Notes: a model not told the origin generated them from the letters alone. DNA of 64,000 nt from Basidiobolus meristosporus CBS 931.73 (GCA_002104905.1 MCFE01000310.1:33725-97724), one strand, 5' to 3'. Counted from the first letter of the stretch, positions 11,504-24,192 are shown. A program made the numbers and translations.

Positions 11504-12250
11504 ATGAGATATCCTAGCAACGACCAGAATTCAGCGGAATGTCCCATTCTGCCCAGTCCGCGTTCTCTCTTCCCAGAGATATTCAGCGAGAATCCTCAGA
11601 TCAGTAGTGCTTTTAAGCCGAAGATCGCAACCTCCAGCTCCCACACAAATCTTGACAAATCCTTAGGTTTTGGTTTTGTTCAAAAACACAACGCGCTAAA
11701 TCTCTTTGGATGTTGCGAGGTCGGCTGCAACTGCGATGCAAATATGTTGGGTGGTTCATCGCCTTCAGATACCTTCTCCAGCCCCTCATCATCGTCTCCA
11801 ACCCCATCCTCTCCCGGTGGTTTTGAAAGCTTGCTACAGACTCAAGAGCGCAAGAGAAGAGCGGAGGATTACGCCCCGGATTATTTCACGTATCCTAGAG
11901 CAAAGACTCACAGAATGGACTCTAATCCTGGGCCATTTGGATTCACCGCCACTGAGATCGCTGATAATCCCGTCAATCTTCAAAGGCCATACCCCCTTAC
12001 TGCAAGCCCAGCCAAATCTATGCCGACGACCATTCGTAAGCCATACCAATGCACATTCTGTGGCAAACGCTTTGCCCGTCCCAGCTCGTTGAAAACACAC
12101 ACATATTCACACACTGGTGAAAAGCCATTTGTGTGCCCAGAAGAGGGTTGCCATAGTCAATTCTCTGTCCTATCTAACCTTCGTCGCCATGCCAAGTTGC
12201 ATGCCAGCATGAAAGGAGAACATGCTGACGCTATGAAGAACTACTCATAA
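11504..12250 (+). CDS. C2H2 zinc-finger transcription factor, two fingers
   Basis: Single-exon protein of 248 residues. The first ~175 residues are low-complexity, rich in Ser and Pro (for example SPSDTFSSPSSSSPTPSSPG). Two adjacent C2H2 fingers sit near the C-terminus, residues about 182-233: YQCTFCGKRFARPSSLKTHT and a second finger with a C-x4-C start (FVCPEEGCHSQFSVLSNLRR), joined by the HTGEKPF linker. This arrangement, two terminal fingers after a disordered region, is common in zygomycete regulators. Targets cannot be inferred. A TATA box lies 72 bp upstream. Confidence 0.88.
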   Translation: MRYPSNDQNSAECPILPSPRSLFPEIFSENPQISSAFKPKIATSSSHTNLDKSLGFGFVQKHNALNLFGCCEVGCNCDANMLGGSSPSDTFSSPSSSSPTPSSPGGFESLLQTQERKRRAEDYAPDYFTYPRAKTHRMDSNPGPFGFTATEIADNPVNLQRPYPLTASPAKSMPTTIRKPYQCTFCGKRFARPSSLKTHTYSHTGEKPFVCPEEGCHSQFSVLSNLRRHAKLHASMKGEHADAMKNYS

Positions 12251-13058
12251 TACGCCTAGTATCAATGGTATTCTTTCATTCATGTTTCGATGTATTATAT
12301 GTATTTTTATGACAAGTCTGCTTTCTAATTCTTCTCATCATCCCTGAATCCATTTCTAAGCGTCGTTTCTCCACATGTTTCCTCACAACTCGAATGTATT
12401 ATTATATGTAAAGTAACCAACTGCGTGGGTTATATGTTCTATTAGTCAATCACTAATTGAATTAAAGTTGTTCTCAACTCCATTTCATTCCATGCACGGC
12501 CCCAACGTCGTTTGGCGGACCGGGTATTTCCGACATACCTCCCCAATTTCCCGCTCAACTTTATTTCGCCACCTGCGTGCATTGAAATGTTGGAGTATTT
12601 AATTTCCAAGCAAACACTTTTGTCTCCTTAAACACTCGGCTCATCCCTGCAAGAACGTAAATGGGAGGGCAGCCTATATTTTGGATTCCATAGGATCTAG
12701 GGAGGGCAATTGACTCCTACTTCAACTGGATCGAATATTAGAATGCAACCCCAGATATGATACTTGGCAACAGTCTGACTTTTTTGGATGAAACTAGCTC
12801 AATATCTCCACTTTTGGCAATACATGGTTTAGATTGAAGTGCATCGCCATGCAAGGTTGGTAATGGATCTGTTGATCGCCCAAGCTCTTCGCTCTCCAAT
12901 TCATTTTGAATACATAGCTGACTAACTTAGAGCCAAATTTAATCAAATCAACTCTCCCCAATTTCCCAAGTAAAGGAATGTCTACTCTACACAAAATTCT
13001 TATTTGAAACAAAATCACTTGAACAAGTGTCGGTGAATACTGCACCAAATACAAAGAG
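12251..13058. other. Intergenic, no supported gene
   Basis: Between the C2H2 gene and the J-protein gene. A minus-strand frame at 12794-13054 has no recognisable domain and abuts the J-protein start. I see no RNA gene. Confidence 0.4.
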
Positions 13059-15516
13059 ATGGATCCTTCACTCGCACCAGAAACAGTAGGTGATGCTTTT
13101 GATCAGGACTTGGAGGAGCAAAGTTTGGATTTTCAGAAGTTACTGAGAACCCCTGTGAGCGATTATTATGGCCTCTTGAGTATCCCCAAAACGGTACCTA
13201 TCCTTATTGTCCATTGGATGCTGTTTCTTTGAAAACTAAGGATGTTCTCTTGTTTGGCTTGGGTTGGTAGGCGAATCTGGAAGAAATTGAAGCTGCTTAC
13301 AAAAATGCCTGTGCCTCGCTTCATCCCAACAACTATTCCGAACAGGAACTAAAGGATTTAGCGCAAGTAAGATTCGAAGCTGTACAACGCGCGTATGATG
13401 GTACGTTTCATGTTCATGAGACCAGCACTGAGGAAAATTGCCGATATATGTGAGATTCAAACCATGCTTCTCAATGTCTAGTTCTTGTATCCGTAGAGAA
13501 GCGTCCTATTTATGACCAGTACGGCGAAAAAGGCCTTAATAGCACCGGGGAGGTGGGCCCGAGAATCAAAACCCCCAAAGAGGTACACTAGAATGCCCAA
13601 AATAGCTGTATACAAATACTAATATCACTCTATATTGGTATTTAAAAGATGGAAGAAGAATACGAGCGTATGATCCAGAGAATACATGAGAAGGAGTTGG
13701 AGAATATCGTAAATACAAAGGTTGGATTGCTTCCACTCTACGCTCTACCATCTTGCTATTAACACTCCTGTATTGATTAGAGCCAGATTAATCTCGGCCT
13801 TGACATGTCCTCCGTGTTTGACCCATACTTTACACGCTACAACGAACCTGGCCTAATGAGCAGACTCTCAAAGTGTGGTATTAGCCAGCTTGAACTTAAG
13901 CATTCGATCCAGGTATATCGTATAGAGACTTTCACCTTACCGCCAGATTATCAACAACAACATTTTAGACAAACCTCTCAGACAAGACTGTGGCCATTCT
14001 ACGCGGAAACATGAATACAAGAAAAGGAATGGGTGGTGGAAACATTCTCGGAACGGTCCGACACACCTTCAATCCACATCTGTGGGCTGAGGTAGAGCTG
14101 CATTCATTCAGATTTAATTGATGGCATTCATTGTTGACGTGCGTGTGTTCTCTAGTTTACCACCTCTTTATTCGACCCGAAATTTGTTGGGGCCAAAGTG
14201 TTCCATACACTTTCAGCCAATAGCTTCCTGGTTGGTGAGACTTACACCGGCACGTGGCGCGCCCCTCCTGTAGTTCGACTGACTGCCGGAAGACGTATCG
14301 GAGAGGAAACAACAGGATATGTCAAGTTCAAATCCGGGCAGTATAGTATAGGACCATGGGGGGAATACTATGGCAACGTATTTGATTTCGAACAAGAGTT
14401 TTCTACCGCAGCGGTCGGCATGTCTAGACAAAATCGCAATAGTAAATGCTCCGTCGAGTTTCAGGTAAAATATTGGCGTGATGAGTGCACCGAATGTCTC
14501 CCCGTTGACAATCCTTTATTCCAGGCAGGTGCTGGGATGTCACGCATCTCTTTTAGTTACATAAGAAAACTCAACGCTGCGACCAACGTTCGCGCTGCGC
14601 TCAATTGCACAACCAACGGAATTATCGCGGCCATCGGTGGGGACACGAAGGTTTCCGAGCATAATAGAGTAGGACTTGCGGTGGAGTCTGGAGACAGCAA
14701 CGGTGTTACTCTCAAACTCAGGTATTATTCATTTATTGTTCGCGTTCCATTTGCACTATACTCACTTCATGTCGACTTAGACTAAGTCGCCTCGGACAAC
14801 GCTTGTCCCTGCCTATTATGCTAACTCCAGAGTTTGATCTTTCTTTCACTCTGTGGGCCATCGCCGCTCCATCCGTTAGCTTTTATTTGTTGGATAGATT
14901 GTGGCTTTCACCCAGAAGAAAACGATTGGCAATCGAGTAAGTGGTCTTTAGGTCAGATTCTGGCGATTATTGGATGATTGACAGGTATTTTCTGCAGAAA
15001 AATCGAAACCCTTAGGAGCCATCACAACGAATATTTGGAAGAACGCAAAAAGGAGGCGGTTGATGCCATGAGACTCATGAAGGAAGCGGTCGGTCGCAAG
15101 CAGCAGCAGGAAGACTCCAAGAATGGTACTTTTAACAACTGGTCTTCGCTTTTTCATTTGTTAACGACTTCCATATCCAGGTCTGGTCATTACCCAAGCA
15201 CTCTATGGCAATTTTGAAGAATCCCGCACGATTGATGTTACCATTGCTGTTCAAGCATTGGTAAACAACTCCCAACTGATCATCGCTGGCGGCCATTCTA
15301 AGGTATTCCATGAACCACACTTGACTTGTACTCAACATGTATTCTTACCTTCCATTCCAGTCCAATATCATTGGATTCTACGATCCTTGCTTTGGCTCTC
15401 GCAAGCAGCTCAACATTTCGTACAAGTTCCAAGGTCAAGAGCATCAAGTGACCATTGGAGATACTAGCCCCTTAGCCTGCCCCATTCGTGAACATATGCG
15501 CGGTCCACATTACTAA
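13059..15516 (+). CDS. DNAJC11-like mitochondrial J protein
   Basis: DNAJC11 is a mitochondrial outer-membrane protein associated with MICOS and cristae organisation. Exon 1 (13059-13193) gives VSDYYGLLSIPKT; exon 2 (from 13271) gives NLEEIEAAYKNACASLHPNN; then KRPIYDQYGEKGLNSTGEV, SQINLGLDMSSVFDPYF, and a long DUF3395-type beta region (14198-14785 and flanks). Near the C-terminus come a charged helix LEERKKEAVDAMRLMKEAVG and the DNAJC11 ending (EESRTIDVTIAVQALVNNSQ, IIGFYDPCFGSRKQLNISY). The J-domain HPD motif reads HPN, so classical Hsp70 stimulation is doubtful. Nine or so introns; middle borders approximate. Confidence 0.88.
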
Positions 15517-15722
15517 ACAAACGTTTTGGGCATAGAAATAACATCAGGCAAATATTATGGCATTCATCTATGTCGGACAGAGATCACCATAATTTCACAT
15601 TTTGCATTCCAAATTCACACCACGAAAAATAAACATAGGATCTGTTTAGTGTATCTTGGCTCCGTCTGGTGCAAGATTGTAAGAAGGTAGGAGGTCAGCT
15701 CTAGGTGTTTATTGATGAGAGA

Positions 15723-18700
15723 TTAGTGGCTTCTAGTGTGTGTAAAACTGAGTTTGGGGGAGATATGGTATTTCAATGGTTCAGGTGTGATTTGAATTAC
15801 TAAGCATTTGGAATTGATGGCATGCTGTGTCTGAAGCCTTCTGCATTGGTTGAGAATGAGGTTGTCATATTTCGGAATGTCCGGCTCAACCAGTTTGATC
15901 AAATGGAACTCGATGTAACAGTTGGCTAGTTTAAGGATATCAGTAAGTCTCTCAAAATCGTCATGAACCGTAGCCACGTTACCAGTCCACGCATTCTGTT
16001 TGATGTCCAGTTTGGTGTTTAATTTGAAACAGTACGGCCGTATGGGGGTGAATTTGGATGATGACGGCCAGAAGGATTCCACCGATCGATCAGGATATGT
16101 AACCTATTTCAAAGGATTAGATCGCACAACCGCAGGCTCAAACAGGAAGCACTCACCTGAAGACCGATTGTTCCAACATCAACAACGTTATACAATTCAG
16201 CCTCAATTTGTACTCGTAACGGAATCATTGACAAATACTCCACGGGCTTTTCCGGGTTGGTGATGGGGGAGATTATTTCACCAGCAGTTTGTTTGATAGT
16301 GCTTCTGAGATCAGGCCTCAGCAGAGTAAACTCCTAGAGCTCTGATCATGAATAAAATGTATGATTGCTACGAATGGTCTTAAGGAATACCGTAATATGC
16401 GGCAACAGCAGAAAGAGATAGTTGGGCGCAGCAGAGCTCTGGATTTTGATGAGTTCGGATTTCAAATGATCGATCCCGGCAAGACATATGCCCTCCCGTT
16501 CTGATATCCTGTCAAGATGGGTTGGTAATGGACCTTGGAGATACATGGAATAGGGCTTACCTTTGAATGTATGTGATCCTGTTTACAAATAATTGTACAT
16601 TTTCCTGTAGACTAAATTGACTGCTCATTGTTAGTTGAACTATGTATGCACCAGGCTCAAAGCCCACTGTACCTGCTGCTACCGTTTAGTGATCCAATGA
16701 GCCATAGTGTATTTGCCAACAAGCGGATGTGGATTACGTCAAGTTTGGTGGTTCCAGTCAATCCCAGGAAGGTTTTCTCCAAGCGATACGAGATTTCTAG
16801 CAATTTGGACGCCAATTGAGGAGCCATGTTCATGAAGCCGAGCTGAAGGTGAGCTTTCTTGGCCTTGGAAAATCATTAGTGCGCCGAATATGTGCAGTCG
16901 TAGATCTCAGACTCACTTGAACTATCATCGTGTAACATTCTAATAACAATATACAAAACTGCGCTTTGCCAACAAATAGTGGCTTGAGTTGATTGATATA
17001 TCCAAGATCCCTGGTTAACCAGCGGTGTTAAAAGACAACAAGCGACACGATGGGGCATGTTGGTGGCCATACCTGGTGCAATTCTCAATGATCATATCCA
17101 CGTCCAGATGCTTATCCAAGAAGATTGTCTCGTAGATCTCTTGCACTCTGGTGAAGACCCTGTTTGTGAAATCCGTAACATGTGCTACGTTCATTAGGAA
17201 ACATTAGCATCGATGATATACCCATCAAGCACAGGCACACTTCAATATATACCATCCGAATTTGCAATATCCAGCTTTTGGCACCCATAGGTGTTGCTCT
17301 CAGCAGATACAACAATACCCGAAGACTGCATTGAAAATGTGTTGGTAGGCGGCAATGAAAACAGTGGAGAACTCTGTAGAATACCTCGACGTCAGGGAAG
17401 CAGCCGGGAAACTTGCTCTGTAGGTATGGGTAATGTTTGTAAACAAATTTCGGCAGTATGGGAAGGATTCTGGTATTTTTGACCGCGGCGTTCATAACCA
17501 AAATCAAGTGACCAACATCTACAGCGAACTTTAGCAATTGAGGACAATTTGCTGACATCGGTTAAAGAATCATTACATTGTGGGTCATCTGGATTGGCCT
17601 CGCGGGTCATGAAGACCTTGTCCAGTTTAAGTAGATCGGCCACCTGCGTTTCTAAAGCACGTATCAATGCGACAACGCCCATCACTCAATCTGCCAGTAC
17701 ATCAAGGTAGCATACCGATCATCTCGTTGTGGCGTTGCCCAATCTCTCTAAAACATTTGTATATGGACAGTTGGTCCCCTGGATACCGATTCATGTTGTT
17801 CATTAAAGCCTCTAGAAACATGGTGATACACCCTCCAGACTCCATGAGCACGACCCTAACCCATACTATCAGCAAACGAGCAATAGATTTGTTCTGAAGT
17901 CAACCTTACTTGAGCATTCCATGGACAGACTCTCTGACTATTCGGTTGGCGTCTTCCAAAACACCCAGTACGATTTGCAACTGCTCCGCGTCCAACTTGA
18001 TCAAGAATTTGCTTCCGATTTTCCGCAAACTATTAATGGCATTGAGGCGAACATGGTCGATATCATCGTTAAACATATCTATAGGGTTGAATAAGATGAT
18101 GGCGTCAAGAAGTGAGTGGCGGAAGCGTCGACAGTTGATTAGAAATATTCACTTACCCACCAGGAAATCAACAGCGCGAGCGGCAAACTCCTCGGAATAC
18201 ATGCATAATTCGCAGATAGAATCTATTCAAATACCCATCAACACTAATCCAAGTCCATAAAGCACAAGCGGTAACTAACCTACGGCAGCATTCCTCACCT
18301 CCTGGTACTCATCTTCCAGTCCGTGAATGAATGCACCACAGGCCCCCGAATCCAGTAATCTGAATTCATCAGATTCGACATCCAAGTCACCCTCTGGCGT
18401 GGGTATGCTTTTTCCTTTCTAAGGATATCGGGAAGAGACGAGTCAATTCTCAGGCTGAAGCCACAACTACTAGAAGATCGAATAGTTACTTGTTTTCCTT
18501 TGGGTGTTGGAGCGCCCCCAACTGTTCTGTGGGTAGGTCTTTTCAGATGCGACATGACTTTTTTGCTAAACGTTTGCGAGAGAAATTTGAAATCAACATA
18601 ACGGTAGCCACCCATGATGCTGCACGCCTAAGAGACATCAGCCACTGCACTACAACACAACAATCCACTGCCATATCTACCTTGGTTCGGACCTTTACGG

Positions 18701-19690
18701 ATATGTCGTTTACCATGTCACATATCTTTACAAAAGCGTCATCCACAAGACGAATCTGCTCGTTAACAGTTTCGTGTGGGACTCGAACCATATGCTCTGG
18801 ATACGTAGTACTCAACACCCTATCAATTAAGCTATGCGTAAGTAGAGACGAATTTCGAGACACGCATCCACATTGTATACCAAATCAGCTGCAACGCCTC
18901 GGTTCGGACTTCCTCGAAATCGTCCTTCAGAGCCGATAAACTCAGTCGGTATATAATCAGATCCAGTTTGTATCCGCGCAAATGTAATTGATACAGAGTA
19001 TGTAATGATGTCTAAAGTATCCCAAAGTAAAAAGGGCTGTGAGCACCCATGTTTGGATACGCATCATGTTGCTGTCAAAGACATACTTGACGAACTCGTG
19101 GATCTCCGTCAAGGGCGTAGTTCCCTATAATCATTTGCAACTCCCTTGAAGTAAGCACTCTAGGATCTACCACTTTTTCGAGAGCCTGTTCACTCCATGA
19201 AATCAAACTTATCCAAGCTATTAATTCTATGCAAGCTTTACGAATCAAGTATTGCTGGTCCGACAATTCTAAGATCAGGGTGGAGGTGTATGACTTCAAC
19301 TGATCCAATACAGGCTTTACAGTAGCGAAGATTCTTGACCTGTGTAAATGGGCTGGTTAGTGCATAACATGGCAAAATGGGTATATTCACTCCACATACT
19401 TTAAGTAGCCATATTAGCTTGCTATAAGTGGTATATCGGACAGTTGTCGATTTTGAAGAGGCCTATGAAGAGGAGCATTTGTAAGCAAGAGGATTTATTT
19501 TGTACATCCAGTCTGCTCGAAGTACAAGAATTGAGATCAATACCTCGTTTAAAAGTGTTTTGACTAACTCTTGAGAATCCACCTGCTCGTTCAGATCTGA
19601 ACTAATACTTTCTGGTAACTATCGATTGACTTAATTCAGCTATATTGCTAATGACCGCTATGTTCATTCACTTCTTCATACCTTAGTCAT
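15723..19690 (-). CDS. INTS4: INTS4, Integrator complex subunit 4
   Basis: HEAT-repeat scaffold of the Integrator 3'-end-processing complex, partner of INTS9/11. Start inferred at 19690: ATG ACT AAG, an intron, then LPESISSDLNEQVDSQELVK. Clear landmarks: a HEAT repeat DQQYLIRKACIELIAWISL, GNYALDGDPRVRQVCL (19075-19150), EQIRLVDDAFVKICDMVND (about 18720-18770), the S-rich linker PTHRTVGGAPTPKGKQ, VRNAAVDSICELCMYSEEFA (18200-18290), and DMFNDDIDHVRLNAINSLRK (about 18020-18080), which is nearly the animal sequence. The last exons (16350-15723) form the C-terminal beta domain. More than 12 introns. Presence of INTS4 argues against a yeast. Confidence 0.88.
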
Positions 19691-19935
19691 AGAATTGGTG
19701 GTCAATGTCTTTCAAACACCACCAGATTGATTGGTATCCTGTCACTGATATGGCTGTGACCGAACAATTTTCTAATTTGCAAATTGATGAATACTTCAAT
19801 CATGCTTTTATGCAAATGTTTAGGATGGCTATGATCTGTTCCTTTCGACAGATATGGCGACATCTACATCCCAGCAACCCACCTAAACATTTCCGCTAGC
19901 GTTTCTCGCAACTTTCATTCTTCACGTCACTCGAG

Positions 19936-20412
19936 ATGACAGATTATCTTGGTTACGGTTTTGGTGCTGCTGTAGCTGCTGGTGGAATTCTTGGCTATGC
20001 AAAAGCTGGTAAGTATTAGTGAACACATTTCCCGTTCCCATCCGTTATTAACTTAAGTGTAGGTAGTAAGCCCTCGCTAGCCGCTGGTCTCTCCTTTGGA
20101 GGGCTCATCGCCTATGGCGCTTCCAGAGTTAGCGAAAACCCTAAAGATGCTCATGTGGCTTTTGGTACACTATGCTCATTAACAAACATGCAACGAAGCG
20201 TAACTAACATGTATGATTTGTACAGGTGTGAGTGCCGTGCTTTTATGGATCATGGGTAAGAAATACTATCGTGGTAGAAAGTTGATGCCTGCTGGTATTA
20301 TTGCACTTCTCAGGTAAGGTTGACCAAAAATATTATCATATACCCTTGCTAAATGTTTTACGCTTCCAGTCTGGTCATGACCACTCGTTATGGGTATTTC
20401 TTGAAGAACTAA
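19936..20412 (+). CDS. TMEM14 family membrane protein
   Basis: Four exons give a protein of about 100 residues: MTDYLGYGFGAAVAAGGILG..., SKPSLAAGLSFGGLIAYGAS, FGVSAVLLWIMGKKYYRGRK, and a final helix ending RYGYFLKN. This is the four-helix, glycine-rich TMEM14 (UPF0136) fold. Animal TMEM14C works in mitochondrial porphyrin transport, but function in fungi is not assured. Introns are about 60-80 nt and all keep phase. Head-to-head with INTS4, sharing the 19691-19935 gap. Confidence 0.93.
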
Positions 20413-20519
20413 CTGCCTGTTTACTACACCACTCGTAGTGATAACACTCATGATTGGAAATGTTTATTGTCTGTCAATAAATAAAGATGTATTTACATGT
20501 CAACACTGGTCGAAGCTGA

Positions 20520-21264
20520 CTAATTTTTGCCAGTAGAACCAAAGCCACCAGCGCCACGCACAGTTTCTTCCAAATCCTCCACAACTTGTACTTCAGGTGT
20601 CACGATTTTCTCAAGAACCAATTGAGCAATACGATCACCAACGCTGATTTTGAAAGATTCTTCCTTGTTGAAGTTGAACAATACAACACCAAGGTTTCCC
20701 TAGAAATGTATTGAAAGCCAGCTTAGTCGCGACGAACATCAATCAGATTGATAGATCAAATAATAATAACCCTGTAATCTTCATCTACAACTCCTGCGCC
20801 TACGTCAATGAAGTTCTTGACAGCGAGTCCACTTCTGGGTGCGACCCTTCCGTATGTACCGGGAGGAACGTGAATACTTATGTCAGTCTTGACAACAGCA
20901 CGAGTTTGGGGCTCCATAACGACGTCCTCAGCACTTGGATAGGGCTATTAGTGAGTTCTCTCAAATACACCGAGTCAAAATATATATACCTGAACAAATC
21001 GTAACCGGCAGCACCAGAACTGCCTCTGGCAGGAGCTTTGGCTTTGTCACTGAGGAGCTTGACCTTTAGGGAAGGGATTCTCTCGGTTCCCAAGTCAGAA
21101 GAGCATCTGCGCTTGGGGATTTTGGTAGCACCCGAGTCACAGGAATCAGTGGGGCTTGGAATTGCGTTACTAGAACCCATTTGTTTGAAGTGATATGTCC
21201 CGAGGCGTGAAGTCAAAGGCTGTGAGAAAACTCTCAAACAAAGCTGTCGTCGTGTTGAAAACAT
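20520..21264 (-). CDS. DUT1: dUTPase (dUTP pyrophosphatase), possible dual start
   Basis: Hydrolyses dUTP to dUMP. The five dUTPase motifs are present: [10 protein letters not shown] (I), PRSGLAVKN (II), [18 protein letters not shown] (III), [11 protein letters not shown] (IV) and [12 protein letters not shown] (V, at the C-terminus). Three exons; stop at 20520-20522. Two starts are in frame. The ATG at 21180 gives MGSSNAIPS, a nuclear/cytosolic-type start. The ATG at 21264 adds 28 residues, [20 protein letters not shown]..., basic and amphipathic and free of acidic residues: a typical mitochondrial presequence. I annotate the longer form. Confidence 0.9.
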
Positions 21265-21624
21265 ATCAGTATTTATGAAAATAAAATAATGAAAACACGC
21301 CACGGAACGTGTAGGCAATCCCTGAATAGTGAAGAAAAACAAACTCTGTTGATTATGTGGGATTGCGGCATGATGTGCTCTGAAACTACGGTGGTTTCAA
21401 ATTACAGATACAATCATCGGAATTGTCGATATTTGGGGGTCACGTTGATGGTCATTGAAAAATACGAGCGCGTCATAAGGTTGTGATTAATTAAAACGCG
21501 TTATTTAAATGAGATACGTTTTTCGAGGCAGTAGTCGTGAATGGATTTTCACGAGAATTTTCATTTTAATTTATATACATCAAAACACCCAATAAGCTTT
21601 GTGAGTTTGTAGACTGCAGCTTTA
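21265..21624. other. Divergent promoter region, DUT1 / NF-YC
   Basis: 360 bp between two outward-facing genes. It carries several ATTGG/CCAAT-like words and AT-rich blocks (for example AATTAATTAAAACGCG near 21487). No other gene seen. Confidence 0.4.
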
Positions 21625-22751
21625 ATGTCTTTACCTGCCTCTTCTTCCAGCCAGTTGCCCTATCAAAGTATGACCCCCGTTGCAAACACAGGTTTGGAAC
21701 ATGTGGCAACTGGGTATCCACAAGTCCAATCCCAAAACCAACCGCCAGCAGTACACGTAGCCGCCAGTCACGCCCAGGCTCAAGGCCAAGCTGCCAACCA
21801 ACAACTCTCGCAACAAGATCAATTCTTACAGAACTTCTGGGCAAGCCAGGTTTCTATTGCAGAGACATACGAGTCGGACTTTAAGCTGCACCCACTTCCT
21901 TTGGCTAGAATTAAAAAGGTTATGAAGACTGATGAGGACGTCAAGGTAATGTGATATTACTTTGTACCAGGCAATACACGATCTCATCGCTAACCAAAAG
22001 TTCCCCTGTTGCTTGTTTCACCTCAAATCCGCCTTAATTAGATGATAAGTGCTGAAGTAAGCATTCTACTCGTGGGCCTTGTGTCATACGTTTGAGCTAA
22101 CGCTTATTTAGGCGCCCATTCTTTTCTCCAAAGCCTGTGAGATATTTATTACGGAGATCACTATGCGTGCCTGGATGCATGCAGAAGAAAACAAACGCCG
22201 AACTCTACAGCGAAGTGATGTAGCGAGCGCTGTGAGCAAGTCGGACCAGTTTGACTTCCTTATTGATATCGTACCTCGCGAGGACCTGTCTAAGGCTAAA
22301 AGGCCTAAGGAGGAGGTAAGAACACACGCGTTTAGTTTTCAATTTGACCTCACTAAACATGTCGTATCTAGTCTGAGATTTACGATCCAAATGCCTATGC
22401 CGCTTATTACCAGGCTGCAGGCCTTTCACAATACCAAGGGGTAACTTTGATGGCTTAACAAGTAATATCTATTTCTCTTATTTATATTTTACTCTTCTCC
22501 GAAGGGACTTGCTGTAGATCAACGCGTAATTGATCCTGCCTATTACCAGCAGGTACGACTGTATGTCACTTATCTTGTACTTTACACATGCTCAACCAGC
22601 TATTTAGTTTACCCAAGAGCAGCTTCAGCAGTATCAGCTTCAGTTGCAGCAGCAGATGCAACAGTCCCAGCAATATCAAATGCGTGCACCTACCGGGACA
22701 GCTTACACGACGCCGGGTCAAGGGCAGCCACAGCAATCATCGCAAGAATAG
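21625..22751 (+). CDS. HAP5: NF-YC / HAP5 CCAAT-binding subunit
   Basis: H2A-like histone-fold subunit of the CCAAT-binding NF-Y/HAP complex. Exon 1 has a Q-rich leader and [12 protein letters not shown]...[23 protein letters not shown]. After introns come [20 protein letters not shown] and [43 protein letters not shown], a complete NF-YC core with the HAP2/HAP3 contact helices. The C-terminal exons are Q-rich ([18 protein letters not shown]), typical of activation regions. Start at 21625 is the first ATG in frame. Last exon borders, between about 22310 and 22615, are approximate. Confidence 0.93.
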
Positions 22752-23574
22752 TAAACGGTCTACTCATTCATTTTGCTTGTGCACGACTTCAATTAGAATC
22801 ACCTCGAAATGGGACCAGCTACCTAGCAAACTCCCACTAGACTTGGTCGTCAACGCGCGGGTCTTCGCCCACAAAGTTAAACGAGTTTCACCATTTCGTA
22901 ATGTCCTTTTCCCCGACTTCGGGCAATTTTTATGCATATAGTTTTTACTTGGTTTTTGCCTTTTCTTTATTTCTGTTCGATTTCGATTTCGATAAATATT
23001 TGTGATAATCGTTTTAATCCCTTTGAAGATGTAGTAGATGGTAATATTAAATCTTCTTGAAACCCACAGTTTGTGATTCCTCGATTGTTGGTTGCAGCGC
23101 GGATTGTGTATATATGATAGCGCCAGGAGATGCACACCCAAAGGTTAATGTCTTTCAACAATGCCTGGCTCATGATTAGTGATTCTGACAAACAGAATGA
23201 AGTTGTTACATGGACCATAAACAACGTTGCATTAGGATACAGGCTGAGTCCGGTGAATTTTAGGGAATAAATAATGGTTTTCATTTCGGTTGGGCATGCA
23301 GAGGGCCGAAGTGAAAGGGCACAATAATTCAAACAATGATGGCAATAATTTATATTGTTGCTAGAGGGCAAGGTACTTGAATTCATTCATTCAAAGGTAT
23401 ATATGTTGGATACCGGGATCCTGTGCCTACGGAGGCTTTTCTCGATTAATATATATTGTCTGTCAGCCGAATACGAAGTGTATATCTTGAATACTCTTGA
23501 TTCTAAACCCTCAGCTGTTCATTGCTGACAGTTCTTCAAAAGTGCTTACTCACTGACCATTGGTTATCAGCGTC
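22752..23574. other. Intergenic, no supported gene
   Basis: Open frames on the minus strand (22764-23386) are low in information and match nothing I recognise. A promoter for the cyclin gene is expected near the right end. Confidence 0.4.
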
Positions 23575-24192
23575 ATGGCAAACAACCTCCTTCCTTTTGA
23601 ACACGCCCAGCTGGCCACATTTTCGAAAGAGAAGGTGTACTCCTTGTCAAGACTGGCTTCGGAGCTGATGTTTACCATGCTCCACAAGAAAGAAGAAGGG
23701 TCGTGTCGAGTGACAGGAGCCTTTTTTACCCACTTCTGCCATAATATAGTTTCGAAAAGCTCGATATCGACCGCAACAGTGTATCTGGCCCTGAAATATG
23801 TCCAAAGGATCAAAGAACATGCCGCGGTGTTGGAAAAGGAACAGGATTTCGAATTCAATTTATTCCTTGCAGCGGTTGTCCTTGCCCACAAGAGTCTCGA
23901 GGACTGTACTTATGCTAATCGCACCTGGTGCCAATTGAGTGGACTATCGTTGAACATACTAAATCAATGGGAGAAAAGACTGCTCTCCATGATTAAGTAC
24001 AACACCCATGTGTCTGCCGAGGAATTTTTCCAGTGGTCACTCTACATTCGCCAGTTTGAGCGTCATAACACAAATTTAATTCAACCCCAAGCAGCACCTA
24101 CAACTGGGCGCCGTTGGTCTTTCCCCAACGTGCATCAGGGTGGCAACGTAATGGGAAACTCTTGGGAACCCATATCTGTGCGTCGGAGATGA
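23575..24192 (+). CDS. Cyclin-box protein (PCL-like)
   Basis: Single exon of about 205 residues beginning MANNLLPFEHAQLATFSK. The cyclin box spans roughly residues 40-160: TGAFFTHFCHNIVSKSSIST, ATVYLALKYVQRIKEH, FNLFLAAVVLAHKSLEDCTY, TWCQLSGLSLNILNQWEKRLLSMIKY. The pattern (KSLEDCTYANRTW, LN.WEK..L..I.Y) is closest to fungal Pho85-type PCL1/2 cyclins, which pair with Pho85/CDK5-like kinases. The C-terminus is short and without a PEST block. The open frame extends upstream to 23560, but ATG 23575 is the first Met that lies next to the conserved start. Confidence 0.8.
   Translation: MANNLLPFEHAQLATFSKEKVYSLSRLASELMFTMLHKKEEGSCRVTGAFFTHFCHNIVSKSSISTATVYLALKYVQRIKEHAAVLEKEQDFEFNLFLAAVVLAHKSLEDCTYANRTWCQLSGLSLNILNQWEKRLLSMIKYNTHVSAEEFFQWSLYIRQFERHNTNLIQPQAAPTTGRRWSFPNVHQGGNVMGNSWEPISVRRR

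Noticed and set aside
22967-23386. 139-codon minus-strand gene upstream of the cyclin
   Set aside because: No domain, low information and no promoter or splice signals.
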